From Auanema rhodensis (taxonomy: Eukaryota; Nematoda; Chromadorea; Rhabditida; Rhabditidae), in assembly GCA_964057225.1 (NCBI GenBank), contig CAXKVF010000072.1:62001-126000 (forward strand): a DNA stretch of 64,000 bases, read 5' to 3'. A program made the translations under genes and the position numbers. The notes beneath the pieces were generated by a model. The model searched no databases and was not told the DNA's origin. It was given only the letters and a program-made list of their open reading frames with translations. Of the stretch, positions 41,230 through 53,908 are shown piece after piece. The first letter of the stretch is position 1, and every line of letters begins with the position of its first letter.

Positions 41230-44221
41230 CGTGAAGCGAGTTACATACCAAGTGCACATCACGTGTACATTTAATTAGCATAAATTAAAGTTCACGTAAA
41301 TTTCAAAGTCATGGTTACCATGAACCAATATCAATAAAAATTTGTTTTTAGACTAATATGGACATGGGGAATCTAATTTTGAAAACCGCATCTCTTTATC
41401 TTTCACGTGAAGCGAGTTACATACCAAGTGCACATCACGTGTACATTTAATTAGCATAAATTAAAGTTCACGTAAATTTCAAAGTCATGGTTACCATGCA
41501 CCAATATCAATAAAAATTTGTTTTTAGACTAATATGGACATGGGGAATCTAATTTTGAAAACCGCATCTCTTTATCTTCCACGTGAAGCGAGTTACATAC
41601 CAAGTGCACATCACGTGTACATTTAATTAGCATAAATTAAAGTTCACGTAAATTTCAAAGTCATGGTTACCATGAACCAATATCAATAAAAATTTGTTTT
41701 TAAACTAATATGGACATGGGGAATCTAATTTTGAAAACCGCATCTCTTTATCTTCCACGTGAAGCGAGTTACATACCAAGTGCACATCACGTGTACATTT
41801 AATTAGCATAAATTAAAGTTCACGTAAATTTCAAAGTCATGGTTACCATGAACCAATATCAATAAAAATTTGTTTTTAGACTAATATGGACATGGGGAAT
41901 CAAATTTTGAAAACCGCATCTCTTTATCTTTCACGTGAAGCGAGTTACATACCAAGTGCACATCACGTGTACATTTAATTAGCATAAATTAAAGTTCACG
42001 TAAATTTCAAAGTCATGGTTACCATGAACCAATATCAATAAAAATTTGTTTTTAGACTAATATGGACATGGGGAATCTAATTTTGAAAACCGCATCACTT
42101 TATCTTTCACGTGAAGCGAGTTACATACCAAGTGCACATCACGTGTACATTTAATTAGCATAAATTAAAGTTCACGTAAATTTCAAAGTCATGGTTACCA
42201 TGCACCAATATCAATAAAAATTTGTTTTTAGACTAATATGGACATGGGGAATCTAATTTTGAAAACCGCATCTCTTTATATTTCACGTGAAGCGAGTTAC
42301 ATACCAAGTGCACATCACGTGTACATTTAATTAGCATAAATTAAAGTTCACGTAAATTTCAAAGTCATGGTTACCATGAACCAATATCAATAAAAATTTG
42401 TTTTTAGACTAATATGGACATGGGGAATCTAATTTTGAAAACCGCATCTCTTTATCTTTCACGTGAAGCGAGTTACATACCAAGTGCACATCACGTGTAC
42501 ATTTAATTAGCATAAATTAAAGTTCACGTAAATTTCAAAGTCATGGTTACCATGCACCAATATCAATAAAAATTTGTTTTTAGACTAATATGGACATGGG
42601 GAATCTAATTTTGAAAACCGCATCTCTTTATCTTTCACGTGAAGCGAGTTACATACCAAGTGCACATCACGTGTACATTTAATTAGCATAAATTAAAGTT
42701 CACGTAAATTTCAAAGTCATGGTTACCATGAACCAATATCAATAAAAATTTGTTTTTAGACTAATATGTACATGGGGAATCTAATTTTGAAAACCGCATC
42801 TCTTTATCTTTCACGTGAAGCGTGTTACATACCAAGTGCACATCACGTGTACAATTAATTAGCATAAATTAAAGTTCACGTAAATTTCAAAGTCATGGTT
42901 ACCATGAACCAATATCAATAAAAATTTGTTTTTAGACTAATATGGACATGGGGAATCTAATTTTGAAAACCGCATTTCTTTATCTTTCACGTGAAGCGAG
43001 TTACATACCAAGTGCACATCACGTGTACATTTAATTAGCATAAATTAAAGTTCACGTAAATTTCAAAGTCATGGTTACCATGAACCAATATCAATAAAAA
43101 TTTGTTTTTAGACTAATATGGACATGGGGAATCAAATTTTGAAAACCGCATCTCTTTATCTTTCACGTGAAGCGAGTTACATACCAAGTGCACATCACGT
43201 GTACATTTAATTAGCATAAATTAAAGTTCACGTAAATTTCAAAGTCATGGTTACCATGAACCAATATCAATAAAAATTTGTTTTTAGACTAATATGGACA
43301 TGGGGAATCTAATTTTGAAAACCGCATCACTTTATCTTTCACGTGAAGCGAGTTACATACCAAGTGCACATCACGTGTTCATTTGATTAGCATAAATTAA
43401 AGTTCACGTAAATTTCAAAGTCATGGTTACCATGCACCAATATCAATAAAAATTTGTTTTTAGACTAATATGGACATGGGGAATCTAATGTTGAAAACCG
43501 CATCTTTTTATCTTTCACGTGAAGCGAGTTACATACCAAGTGCACATCACGTGTACATTTAATTAGCATAAATTAAAGTTCACGTAAATTTCAAAGTCAT
43601 GGTTACCATGAACCAATATCAATAAAAATTTGTTTTTACACTAATATGGACATGGGGAATCTAATTTTGAAAACCGCATCTCTTTATCTTCCACGTGAAG
43701 CGAGTTACATACCAAGTGCACATCACGTGTACATTTAATTAGCATAAATTAAAGTTCACGTAAATTTCAAAGTCATGGTTACCATGAACCAATATCAATA
43801 AAAATTTGTTTTTAGACTAATATGGACATGGGGAATCTAATTTTGAAAACCGCATTTCTTTATCTTTCACGTGAAGCGAGTTACATACCAAGTGCACATC
43901 ACGTGTACATTTAATTAGCATAAATTAAAGTTCACGTAAATTTCAAAGTCATGGTTACCATGAACCAATATCAATAAAAATTTGTTTTTAGACTAATATG
44001 GACATGGGGAATCAAATTTTGAAAACCGCATCTCTTTATCTTTCACGTGAAGCGAGTTACATACCAAGTGCACATCACGTGTACATTTAATTAGCATAAA
44101 TTAAAGTTCACGTAAATTTCAAAGTCATGGTTACCATGAACCAATATCAATAAAAATTTGTTTTTAGACTAATATGGACATGGGGAATCTAATTTTGAAA
44201 ACCGCATCACTTTATCTTTCA
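41230..44221. repeat. Seventeen-monomer macro-block, copy 3 (2,992 bp)
   Basis: The same seventeen monomers in order as 10777-13768 and 19051-22042, at offsets of 30,453 and 22,179 bp. Checked marks are G122A, T145A, T164A, C171A, G132T, T41A, C163T, T145A, T164A, T149G/C165T, G122C, C163T, T145A and T164A. Private changes include A-to-T in GAAGCGTGTTAC near 42823 and the A-to-G in TTTGATTAG near 43385, which then appears again in the next ten-unit copy. Confidence 0.88.
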
Positions 44222-45103
44222 CGTGAAGCGAGTTACATACCAAGTGCACATCACGTGTACATTTAATTAGCATAAATTAAAGTTCACGTAAATTTCAAAG
44301 TCATGGTTACCATGCACCAATATCAATAAAAATTTGTTTTTAGACTAATATGGACATGGGGAATCTAATGTTGAAAACCGCATCTTTTTATCTTTCACGT
44401 GAAGCGAGTTACATACCAAGTGCACATCACGTGTACATTTAATTAGCATAAATTAAAGTTCACGTAAATTTCAAAGTCATGGTTACCATGAACCAATATC
44501 AATAAAAATTTGTTTTTAGACTAATATGGACATGGGGAATCTAATTTTGAAAACCGCATCTCTTCATCTTCCACGTGAAGCGAGTTACATACCAAGTGCA
44601 CATCACGTGTACATTTAATTAGCATAAATTAAAGTTCACGTAAATTTCAAAGTCATGGTTACCATGAACCAATATCAATAAAAATTTGTTTTTAGACTAA
44701 TATGGACATGGGGAATCTAATTTTGAAAACCGCATCTCTTTATCTTCCACGTGAAGCGAGTTACATACCAAGTGCACATCACGTGTACATTTAATTAGCA
44801 TAAATTAAAGTTCACGTAAATTTCAAAGTCATGGTTACCATGAACCAATATCAATAAAAATTTTTTTTTTTAGACTAATATGGACATGGGGAATCAAATT
44901 TTGAAAACCGCATCTCTTTATCTTTCACGTGAAGCGAGTTACATACCAAGGGCACATCACGTGTACATTTAATTAGCATAAATTAAAGTTCACGTAAATT
45001 TCAAAGTCATGGTTACCATGAACCAATATCAATAAAAATTTGTTTTTAGACTAATATGGACATGGGGAATCTAATTTTGAAAACCGCATCACTTTATCTT
45101 TCA
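43342..45103. repeat. Ten-monomer higher-order repeat, copy 1 (1,762 bp)
   Basis: Directly followed by a second copy at 45104-46865. Order of marks: A38T with an A-to-G four bases on and T149G/C165T; G122C with T174C; C163T; T145A; T164A; T149G/C165T; T168C with T174C; T174C; an 11-T run with T145A; and a T-to-G change (CAAGGGCAC) with T164A. T145A and T164A recur every five units, so the ten-mer is itself a pair of diverged five-mers. Copies 1 and 2 look identical at every mark. The period is 1,762 rather than 1,760 because of the 11-T run. Confidence 0.9.
44861..44871. repeat. 11-T run (+2 bp monomer), copy 1
   Basis: The usual TTTGTTTTT at monomer positions 112-120 is replaced by eleven Ts, giving a 178-bp unit. 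The only other instance is at 46623-46633, exactly one ten-unit period away. The older relative of this unit near 23.57 kb keeps the normal sequence, so the run arose before the last doubling of the ten-mer but after the split from the 19-24 kb relative. Confidence 0.9.
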
Positions 45104-46865
45104 CGTGAAGCGAGTTACATACCAAGTGCACATCACGTGTTCATTTGATTAGCATAAATTAAAGTTCACGTAAATTTCAAAGTCATGGTTACCATGCACC
45201 AATATCAATAAAAATTTGTTTTTAGACTAATATGGACATGGGGAATCTAATGTTGAAAACCGCATCTTTTTATCTTTCACGTGAAGCGAGTTACATACCA
45301 AGTGCACATCACGTGTACATTTAATTAGCATAAATTAAAGTTCACGTAAATTTCAAAGTCATGGTTACCATGAACCAATATCAATAAAAATTTGTTTTTA
45401 CACTAATATGGACATGGGGAATCTAATTTTGAAAACCGCATCTCTTTATCTTCCACGTGAAGCGAGTTACATACCAAGTGCACATCACGTGTACATTTAA
45501 TTAGCATAAATTAAAGTTCACGTAAATTTCAAAGTCATGGTTACCATGAACCAATATCAATAAAAATTTGTTTTTAGACTAATATGGACATGGGGAATCT
45601 AATTTTGAAAACCGCATTTCTTTATCTTTCACGTGAAGCGAGTTACATACCAAGTGCACATCACGTGTACATTTAATTAGCATAAATTAAAGTTCACGTA
45701 AATTTCAAAGTCATGGTTACCATGAACCAATATCAATAAAAATTTGTTTTTAGACTAATATGGACATGGGGAATCAAATTTTGAAAACCGCATCTCTTTA
45801 TCTTTCACGTGAAGCGAGTTACATACCAAGTGCACATCACGTGTACATTTAATTAGCATAAATTAAAGTTCACGTAAATTTCAAAGTCATGGTTACCATG
45901 AACCAATATCAATAAAAATTTGTTTTTAGACTAATATGGACATGGGGAATCTAATTTTGAAAACCGCATCACTTTATCTTTCACGTGAAGCGAGTTACAT
46001 ACCAAGTGCACATCACGTGTACATTTAATTAGCATAAATTAAAGTTCACGTAAATTTCAAAGTCATGGTTACCATGCACCAATATCAATAAAAATTTGTT
46101 TTTAGACTAATATGGACATGGGGAATCTAATGTTGAAAACCGCATCTTTTTATCTTTCACGTGAAGCGAGTTACATACCAAGTGCACATCACGTGTACAT
46201 TTAATTAGCATAAATTAAAGTTCACGTAAATTTCAAAGTCATGGTTACCATGAACCAATATCAATAAAAATTTGTTTTTAGACTAATATGGACATGGGGA
46301 ATCTAATTTTGAAAACCGCATCTCTTCATCTTCCACGTGAAGCGAGTTACATACCAAGTGCACATCACGTGTACATTTAATTAGCATAAATTAAAGTTCA
46401 CGTAAATTTCAAAGTCATGGTTACCATGAACCAATATCAATAAAAATTTGTTTTTAGACTAATATGGACATGGGGAATCTAATTTTGAAAACCGCATCTC
46501 TTTATCTTCCACGTGAAGCGAGTTACATACCAAGTGCACATCACGTGTACATTTAATTAGCATAAATTAAAGTTCACGTAAATTTCAAAGTCATGGTTAC
46601 CATGAACCAATATCAATAAAAATTTTTTTTTTTAGACTAATATGGACATGGGGAATCAAATTTTGAAAACCGCATCTCTTTATCTTTCACGTGAAGCGAG
46701 TTACATACCAAGGGCACATCACGTGTACATTTAATTAGCATAAATTAAAGTTCACGTAAATTTCAAAGTCATGGTTACCATGAACCAATATCAATAAAAA
46801 TTTGTTTTTAGACTAATATGGACATGGGGAATCTAATTTTGAAAACCGCATCACTTTATCTTTCA
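45104..46865. repeat. Ten-monomer higher-order repeat, copy 2 (1,762 bp)
   Basis: Tandem copy of 43342-45103 with all ten marks in the same order, including the rare A38T/A-to-G pair at 45141-45147, the 11-T run at 46623 and the CAAGGGCAC mark near 46711. No difference from copy 1 was noticed, which points to a recent event. Confidence 0.9.
46623..46633. repeat. 11-T run (+2 bp monomer), copy 2
   Basis: Second and last instance of the +2 length variant, 1,762 bp after the first. Copied with the whole ten-unit block. Confidence 0.9.
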
Positions 46866-49329
46866 CGTGAAGCGAGTTACATACCAAGTGCACATCACGT
46901 GTACATTTAATTAGCATAAATTAAAGTTCACGTAAATTTCAAAGTCATGGTTACCATGCACCAATATCAATAAAAATTCGTTTTTAGACTAATATGGACA
47001 TGGGGAATCTAATTTTGAAAACCGCATCTCTTTATATTTCACGTGAAGCGAGTTACATACCAAGTGCACATCACGTGTACATTTAATTAGCATAAATTAA
47101 AGTTCACGTAAATTTCAAAGTCATGGTTACCATGAACCAATATCAATAAAAATTTGTTTTTAGACTAATATGGACATGGGGAATCTAATTTTGAAAACCG
47201 CATCACTTTATCTTTCACGTGAAGCGAGTTACATACCAAGTGCACATCACGTGTACATTTAATTAGCATAAATTAAAGTTCACGTAAATTTCAAAGTCAT
47301 GGTTACCATGCACCAATATCAATAAAAATTTGTTTTTAGACTAATATGGACATGGGGAATCTAATTTTGAAAACCGCATCTCTTTATATTTCACGTGAAG
47401 CGAGTTACATACCAAGTGCACATCACGTGTACATTTAATTAGCATAAATTAAAGTTCACGTAAATTTCAAAGTCATGGTTACCATGAACCAATATCAATA
47501 AAAATTTGTTTTTAGACTAATATGGACATGGGGAATCTAATTTTGAAAACCGCATCTCTTTATCTTGCACGTGAAGCGAGTTACATACCAAGTGCACATC
47601 ACGTGTACATTTAATTAGCATAAATTAAAGTTCACGTAAATTTCAAAGTCATGGTTACCATGAACCAATATCAATAAAATTTTGTTTTTAGACTAATATG
47701 TACATGGGGAATCTAATTTTGAAAACCGCATTTCTTTATCTTTCACGTGAAGCGAGTTACATACCAAGTGCACATCACGTGTACATTTAATTAGCATAAA
47801 TTAAAGTTCACGTAAATTTCAAAGTCATGGTTACCATGCACCAATATCAATAAAAATTTGTTTTTAGACTAATATGTACATGGGGAATCTAATTTTGAAA
47901 ACCGCATTTCTTTATCTTTCACGTGAAGCGAGTTACATACCAAGTGCACATCACGTGTACATTTAATTAGCATAAATTAAAGTTCACGTAAATTTCAAAG
48001 TCATAGTTACCATGCACCAATATCAATAAAAATCTGTTTTTAGACTAATATGGACATGGGGAATCTAATTTTGAAAACCGCATCTCTTTATCTTTCACGT
48101 GAAGCGAGTTACATATCAAGTGCACATCACGTGTACATTTAATTAGCATAAATTAAAGTTCACGTAAATTTCAAAGTCATGGTTACCATTAACCAATATC
48201 AATAAAAATTTGTTTTTAGACTAATATGGACATGGGGAATCTAATTTTGAAAACCGCATCTCTTTATCTTTCACGTGAAGCGAGTTACATACCAAGTGCA
48301 CATCACGTGTACATTTAATTAGCATAAATTAAAGTTCACGTAAATTTCAAAGTCATGGTTACCATGCACCAATATCAATAAAAATTTGTTTTTAGACTAA
48401 TATGGACATGGGGAATCTAATTTTGAAAACCGCATCTCTTTATCTTTCACGTGAAGCGAGTTACATACCAAGTGCACATCACGTGTACATTTAATTAGCA
48501 TAAATTAAAGTTCACGTAAATTTCAAAGTCATGGTTACCATGAACCAATATCAATAAAAATTTGTTTTTAGACTAATATGGACATGGGGAATCTAATTTT
48601 GAAAACCGCATCTCTTTATCTTTCACGTGAAGCGAGTTACATACCAAGTGCACATCACGTGTACATTTAATTAGCATAAATTAAAGTTCACGTAAATTTC
48701 AAACTCATGGTTACCATGCACCAAAATCAATAAAAATTTGTTTTTAGACTAATATGGACATGGGGAATCTAATTTTGAAAACCGCATCTCTTTATCTTTC
48801 ACGTGAAGCGAGTTACATACCAAGTGCACATCACGTGTACATTTAATTAGCATAAATTAAAGTTCACGTAAATTTCAAAGTCATGGTTACCATGCACCAA
48901 TATCAATAAAAATTTGTTTTTAGACTAATATGGACATGGGGAATCTAATGTTGAAAACCGCATCTCTTTATCTTTCACGTGAAGCGAGTTACATACCAAG
49001 TGCACATCACGTGTACATTTAATTAGCATAAATTAAAGTTCACGTAAATTTCAAAGTCATGGTTACCATGAACCAATATCAATAAAAATTTGTTTTTAGA
49101 CTAATATGTAAATGGGGAATCTAATTTTGAAAACCGCATCTCTTTATCTTTCACGTGAAGCGAGTTACATACCAAGTGCACATCACGTGTACAATTAATT
49201 AGCATAAATTAAAGTTCACGTAAATTTCAAAGTCATGGTTACCATGAACCAATATCAATAAAAATTTGTTTTTAGACTAATATGGACATGGGGAATCTAA
49301 TTTTGAAAACCGCATTTCTTTATCTTTCA

Positions 49330-49505
49330 CGTGAAGCGAGTTACATATCAAGTGCACATCACGTGTACATTTAATTAGCATAAATTAAAGTTCACGTAAA
49401 TTTCAAAGTCATGGTTACCATGCACCAATATCAATAAAAAATTGTTTTTAGACTTATATGAACATGGGAAATCAAATTTTGAAAACCGCATCTCTTTATC
49501 TTTCA
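49330..49505. repeat. Divergent monomer with several clustered changes
   Basis: This unit carries six changes from the reference: C19T (shared with others), T112A at 49441, A126T at 49455, G132A at 49461, G140A at 49469 and T145A at 49474. A126T is seen nowhere else that I noticed. It removes a minus-strand TAG and so creates the only reading frame of 60 codons in the window (49375-49557). The unit sits where the relatives at 27.4 kb and 49.3 kb stop matching. Confidence 0.75.
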
Positions 49506-51265
49506 CGTGAAGCGAGTTACATACCAAGTGCACATCACGTGTACATTTAATTAGCATAAATTAAAGTTCACGTAAATTTCAAAGTCATGGTTACCATGAA
49601 CCAATATCAATAAAAATTTGTTTTTAGACTAATATGGACATGGGGAATCTAATTTTGAAAACCGCATCACTTTATCTTTCACGTGAAGCGAGTTACATAC
49701 CAAGTGCACATCACGTGTACATTTAATTAGCATAAATTAAAGTTCACGTAAATTTCAAAGTCATGGTTACCATGCACCAATATCAATAAAAATTTGTTTT
49801 TAGACTAATATGGACATGGGGAATCTAATGTTGAAAACCGCATCTTTTTATCTTTCACGTGAAGCGAGTTACATACCAAGTGCACATCACGTGTACATTT
49901 AATTAGCATAAATTAAAGTTCACGTAAATTTCAAAGTCATGGTTACCATGCACGAATATCAATAAAAATTTGTTTTTAAACTAATATGGACATGGGGAAT
50001 CTAATTTTGAAAACCGCATCTCTTTATCTTCCACGTGAAGCGAGTTACATACCAAGTGCACATCACGTGCACATTTAATTAGCATAAATTAAAGTTCACG
50101 TAAATTTCAAAGTCATGGTTACCATGCACCAATATCAATAAAAATTTGTTTTTAGACTAATATGGACATGAAGAATCTAATGTTGAAAACCGCATCTCTT
50201 TATCTTTCACGTGAAGCGAGTTACATACCAAGTGCACATCACGTGTACATTTAATTAGCATAAATTAAAGTTCACGTAAATTTCAAAGTCATGGTTACCA
50301 TGAACCAATATCAATAAAAATTTGTTTTTAGACTAATATGTACATGGGGAATCTAATTTTGAAAACCGCATCTCTTTATCTTTCACGTGAAGCGAGTTAC
50401 ATACCAAGTGCACATCACGTGTACAATTAATTAGCATAAATTAAAGTTCACGTAAATTTCAAAGTCATGGTTACCATGCACCAATATCAATAAAAATTTG
50501 TTTTTAGACTAATATGGACATGGGGAATCTAATGTTGAAAACCGCATCTCTTTATCTTTCACGTGAAGCGAGTTACATACCAAGTGCACATCACGTGTAC
50601 ATTTAATTAGCATAAATTAAAGTTCACGTAAATTTCAAAGTCATGGTTACCATGAACCAATATCAATAAAAATTTGTTTTTAGACTAATATGTAAATGGG
50701 GAATCTAATTTTGAAAACCGCATCTCTTTATCTTTCACGTGAAGCGAGTTACATACCAAGTGCACATCACGTGTACAATTAATTAGCATAAATTAAAGTT
50801 CACGTAAATTTCAAAGTCATGGTTACCATGAACCAATATCAATAAAAATTTGTTTTTAGACTAATATGGACATGGGAAATCTAATTTTGAAAACCGCATT
50901 TCTTTATCTTTCACGTGAAGCGAGTTACATATCAAGTGCACATCACGTGTACATTTAATTAGCATAAATTAAAGTTCACGTAAATTTCAAAGTCATGGTT
51001 ACCATGAACCAATATCAATAAAAATTTGTTTTTAGACTAATATGGACATGGGGAATCAAATTTTGAAAACCGCATCTCTTTATCTTTCACGTGAAGCGAG
51101 TTACATACCAAGTGCACATCACGTGTACATTTAATTAGCATAAATTAAAGTTCACGTAAATTTCAAAGTCATGGTTACCATGAACCAATATCAATAAAAA
51201 TTTGTTTTTAGACTAATATGGACATGGGGAATCTAATTTTGAAAACCGCATCACTTTATCTTTCA

Positions 51266-52498
51266 CGTGAAGCGAGTTACATACCAAGTGCACATCACGT
51301 GTACATTTAATTAGCATAAATTAAAGTTCACGTAAATTTCAAAGTCATGGTTACCATGCACCAATATCAATAAAAATTTGTTTTTAGACTAATATGGACA
51401 TGGGGAATCTAATGTTGAAAACCGCATCTTTTTATCTTTCACGTGAAGCGAGTTACATACCAAGTGCACATCACGTGTACATTTAATTAGCATAAATTAA
51501 AGTTCACGTAAATTTCAAAGTCATGGTTACCATGCACCAATATCAATAAAAATTTGTTTTTAGACTAATATGGACATGGGGAATCTAATTTTGAAAACCG
51601 CATCTCTTTATCTTCCACGTGAAGCGAGTTACATACCAAGTGCACATCACGTGCACATTTAATTAGCATAAATTAAAGTTCACGTAAATTTCAAAGTCAT
51701 GGTTACCATGCACCAATATCAATAAAAATTTGTTTTTAGACTAATATGGACATGAAGAATCTAATGTTGAAAACCGCATCTCTTTATCTTTCACGTGAAG
51801 CGAGTTACATACCAAGTGCACATCACGTGTACATTTAATTAGCATAAATTAAAGTTCACGTAAATTTCAAAGTCATGGTTACCATGAACCAATATCAATA
51901 AAAATTTGTTTTTAGACTAATATGTACATGGGGAATCTAATTTTGAAAACCGCATCTCTTTATCTTTCACGTGAAGCGAGTTACATACCAAGTGCACATC
52001 ACGTGTACAATTAATTAGCATAAATTAAAGTTCACGTAAATTTCAAAGTCATGGTTACCATGAACCAATATCAATAAAAATTTGTTTTTAGACTAATATG
52101 GACATGGGGAATCTAATTTTGAAAACCGCATTTCTTTATCTTTCACGTGAAGCGAGTCACATACCAAGTGCACATCACGTGTACATTTAATTAGCATAAA
52201 TTAAAGTTCACATAAATTTCAAAGTCATGGTTACCATGCACCAATATCAATAAAAATTTGTTTTTAGACTAATATGGACATGGGGAATCTAATTTTGAAA
52301 ACCGCATCTCTTTATCTTTCACGTGAAACGAGTTACATACCAAGTGCACATCACGTGTACATTTAATTAGCATAAATTAAAGTTCACGTAAATTTCAAAG
52401 TCATGGTTACCATGCACCAATATCAATAAAAATTTGTTTTTAGACTAATATGGACATGGGGAATCTAATTTTTTAAAACCGCATCTCTTTATCTTTCA
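51266..52498. repeat. Seven-monomer block, copy 1 (15-unit offset)
   Basis: Recurs at 53909-55141, offset 2,643 bp (15 units plus three 1-bp insertions). Order of marks: T149G/C165T; T174C; T37C with G138A, G139A and T149G; G132T; T41A with C163T; a T-to-C change giving GAGTCAC; and the six-T +1 variant. Private changes in this copy are 52212 (G to A, CpG loss) and 52328 (G to A). Confidence 0.85.
52469..52474. repeat. Six-T +1 bp monomer (TTTTTTAAAACC type), first of four
   Basis: The usual TTTTGAAAACC is replaced by TTTTTTAAAACC, adding 1 bp and losing the G. Further instances are at 53350-53355, 53703-53708 and 55112-55117. All four lie between 52.4 and 55.2 kb, so this variant has spread only locally. 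Confidence 0.88.
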
Positions 52499-53908
52499 CG
52501 TGAAGCGAGTTACATACCAAGTGCACATCACGTGTACATTTAATTAGCATAAATTAAAGTTCACGTAAATTTCAAAGTCATGGTTACCATGCACCAATAT
52601 CAATAAAAATTTGTTTTTAGACTAATATGGACATGAAGAATCTAATGTTGAAAACCGCATCTCTTTATCTTTCACGTGAAGCGAGTTACATACCAAGTGC
52701 ACATCACGTGTACATTTAATTAGCATAAATTAAAGTTCACGTAAATTTCAAAGTCATGGTTACCATGAACCAATATCAATAAAAATTTGTTTTTAGACTA
52801 ATATGTACATGGGGAATCTAATTTGGAAAACCGCATCTCTTTATCTTTCACGTGAAGCGAGTTACATACCAAGTGCACATCACGTGTACAATTAATTAGC
52901 ATAAATTAAAGTTCACGTAAATTTCAAAGTCATGGTTACCATGAACCAATATCAATAAAAATTTGTTTTTAGACTAATATGGACATGGGGAATCTAATTT
53001 TGAAAACCGCATTTCTTTATCTTTCACGTGAAGCGAGTCACATACCAAGTGCACATCACGTGTACATTTAATTAGCATAAATTAAAGTTCACGTAAATTT
53101 CAAAGTCATGGTTACCATGCACCAATATCAATAAAAATTTGTTTTTAGACTAATATGGACATGGGGAATCTAATTTTGAAAACCGCATCTCTTTATCTTT
53201 CACGTGAAGCGAGTTACATACCAAGTGCACATCACGTGTACATTTAATTAGCATAAATTAAAGTTCACGTAAATTTCAAAGTCATGGTTACCATGCACCA
53301 ATATCAATAAAAATTTGTTTTTAGACTAATATGGACATGGGGAATCTAATTTTTTAAAACCGCATTTCTTTATCTTTCACGTGAAGCGAGTCACATACCA
53401 AGTGCACATCACGTGTACATTTAATTAGCATAAATTAAAGTTCACGTAAATTTCAAAGTCATGGTTACCATGCACCAATATCAATAAAAATTTGTTTTTA
53501 GACTAATATGGACATGGGGAATCTAATTTTGAAAACCGCATCTCTTTATCTTTCACGTGAAGCGAGTTACATACCAAGTGCACATCACGTGTACATTTAA
53601 TTAGCATAAATTAAAGTTCACGTAAATTTCAAAGTCATGGTTACCATGCACCAATATCAATAAAAATTTGTTTTTAGACTAATATGGACATGGGGAATCT
53701 AATTTTTTAAAACCGCATCTCTTTATCTTTCACGTGAAGCGAGTTACATACCAAGTGCACATCACGTGTACATTTAATTAGCATAAATTAAAGTTCACGT
53801 AAATTTCAAAGTCATGGTTACCATGCACCAATATCAATAAAAATTTGTTTTTAGACTAATATGGACATGGGGAATCTAATTTTGAAAACCGCATCACTTT
53901 ATCTTTCA

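Noticed and set aside
49375-49557. Minus-strand open reading frame of 60 codons
   Set aside because: It lies wholly in satellite sequence and exists only because A126T at 49455 removes a TAG present in other monomers. The protein is low in information and shows no domain, and no related frame is kept in other units.
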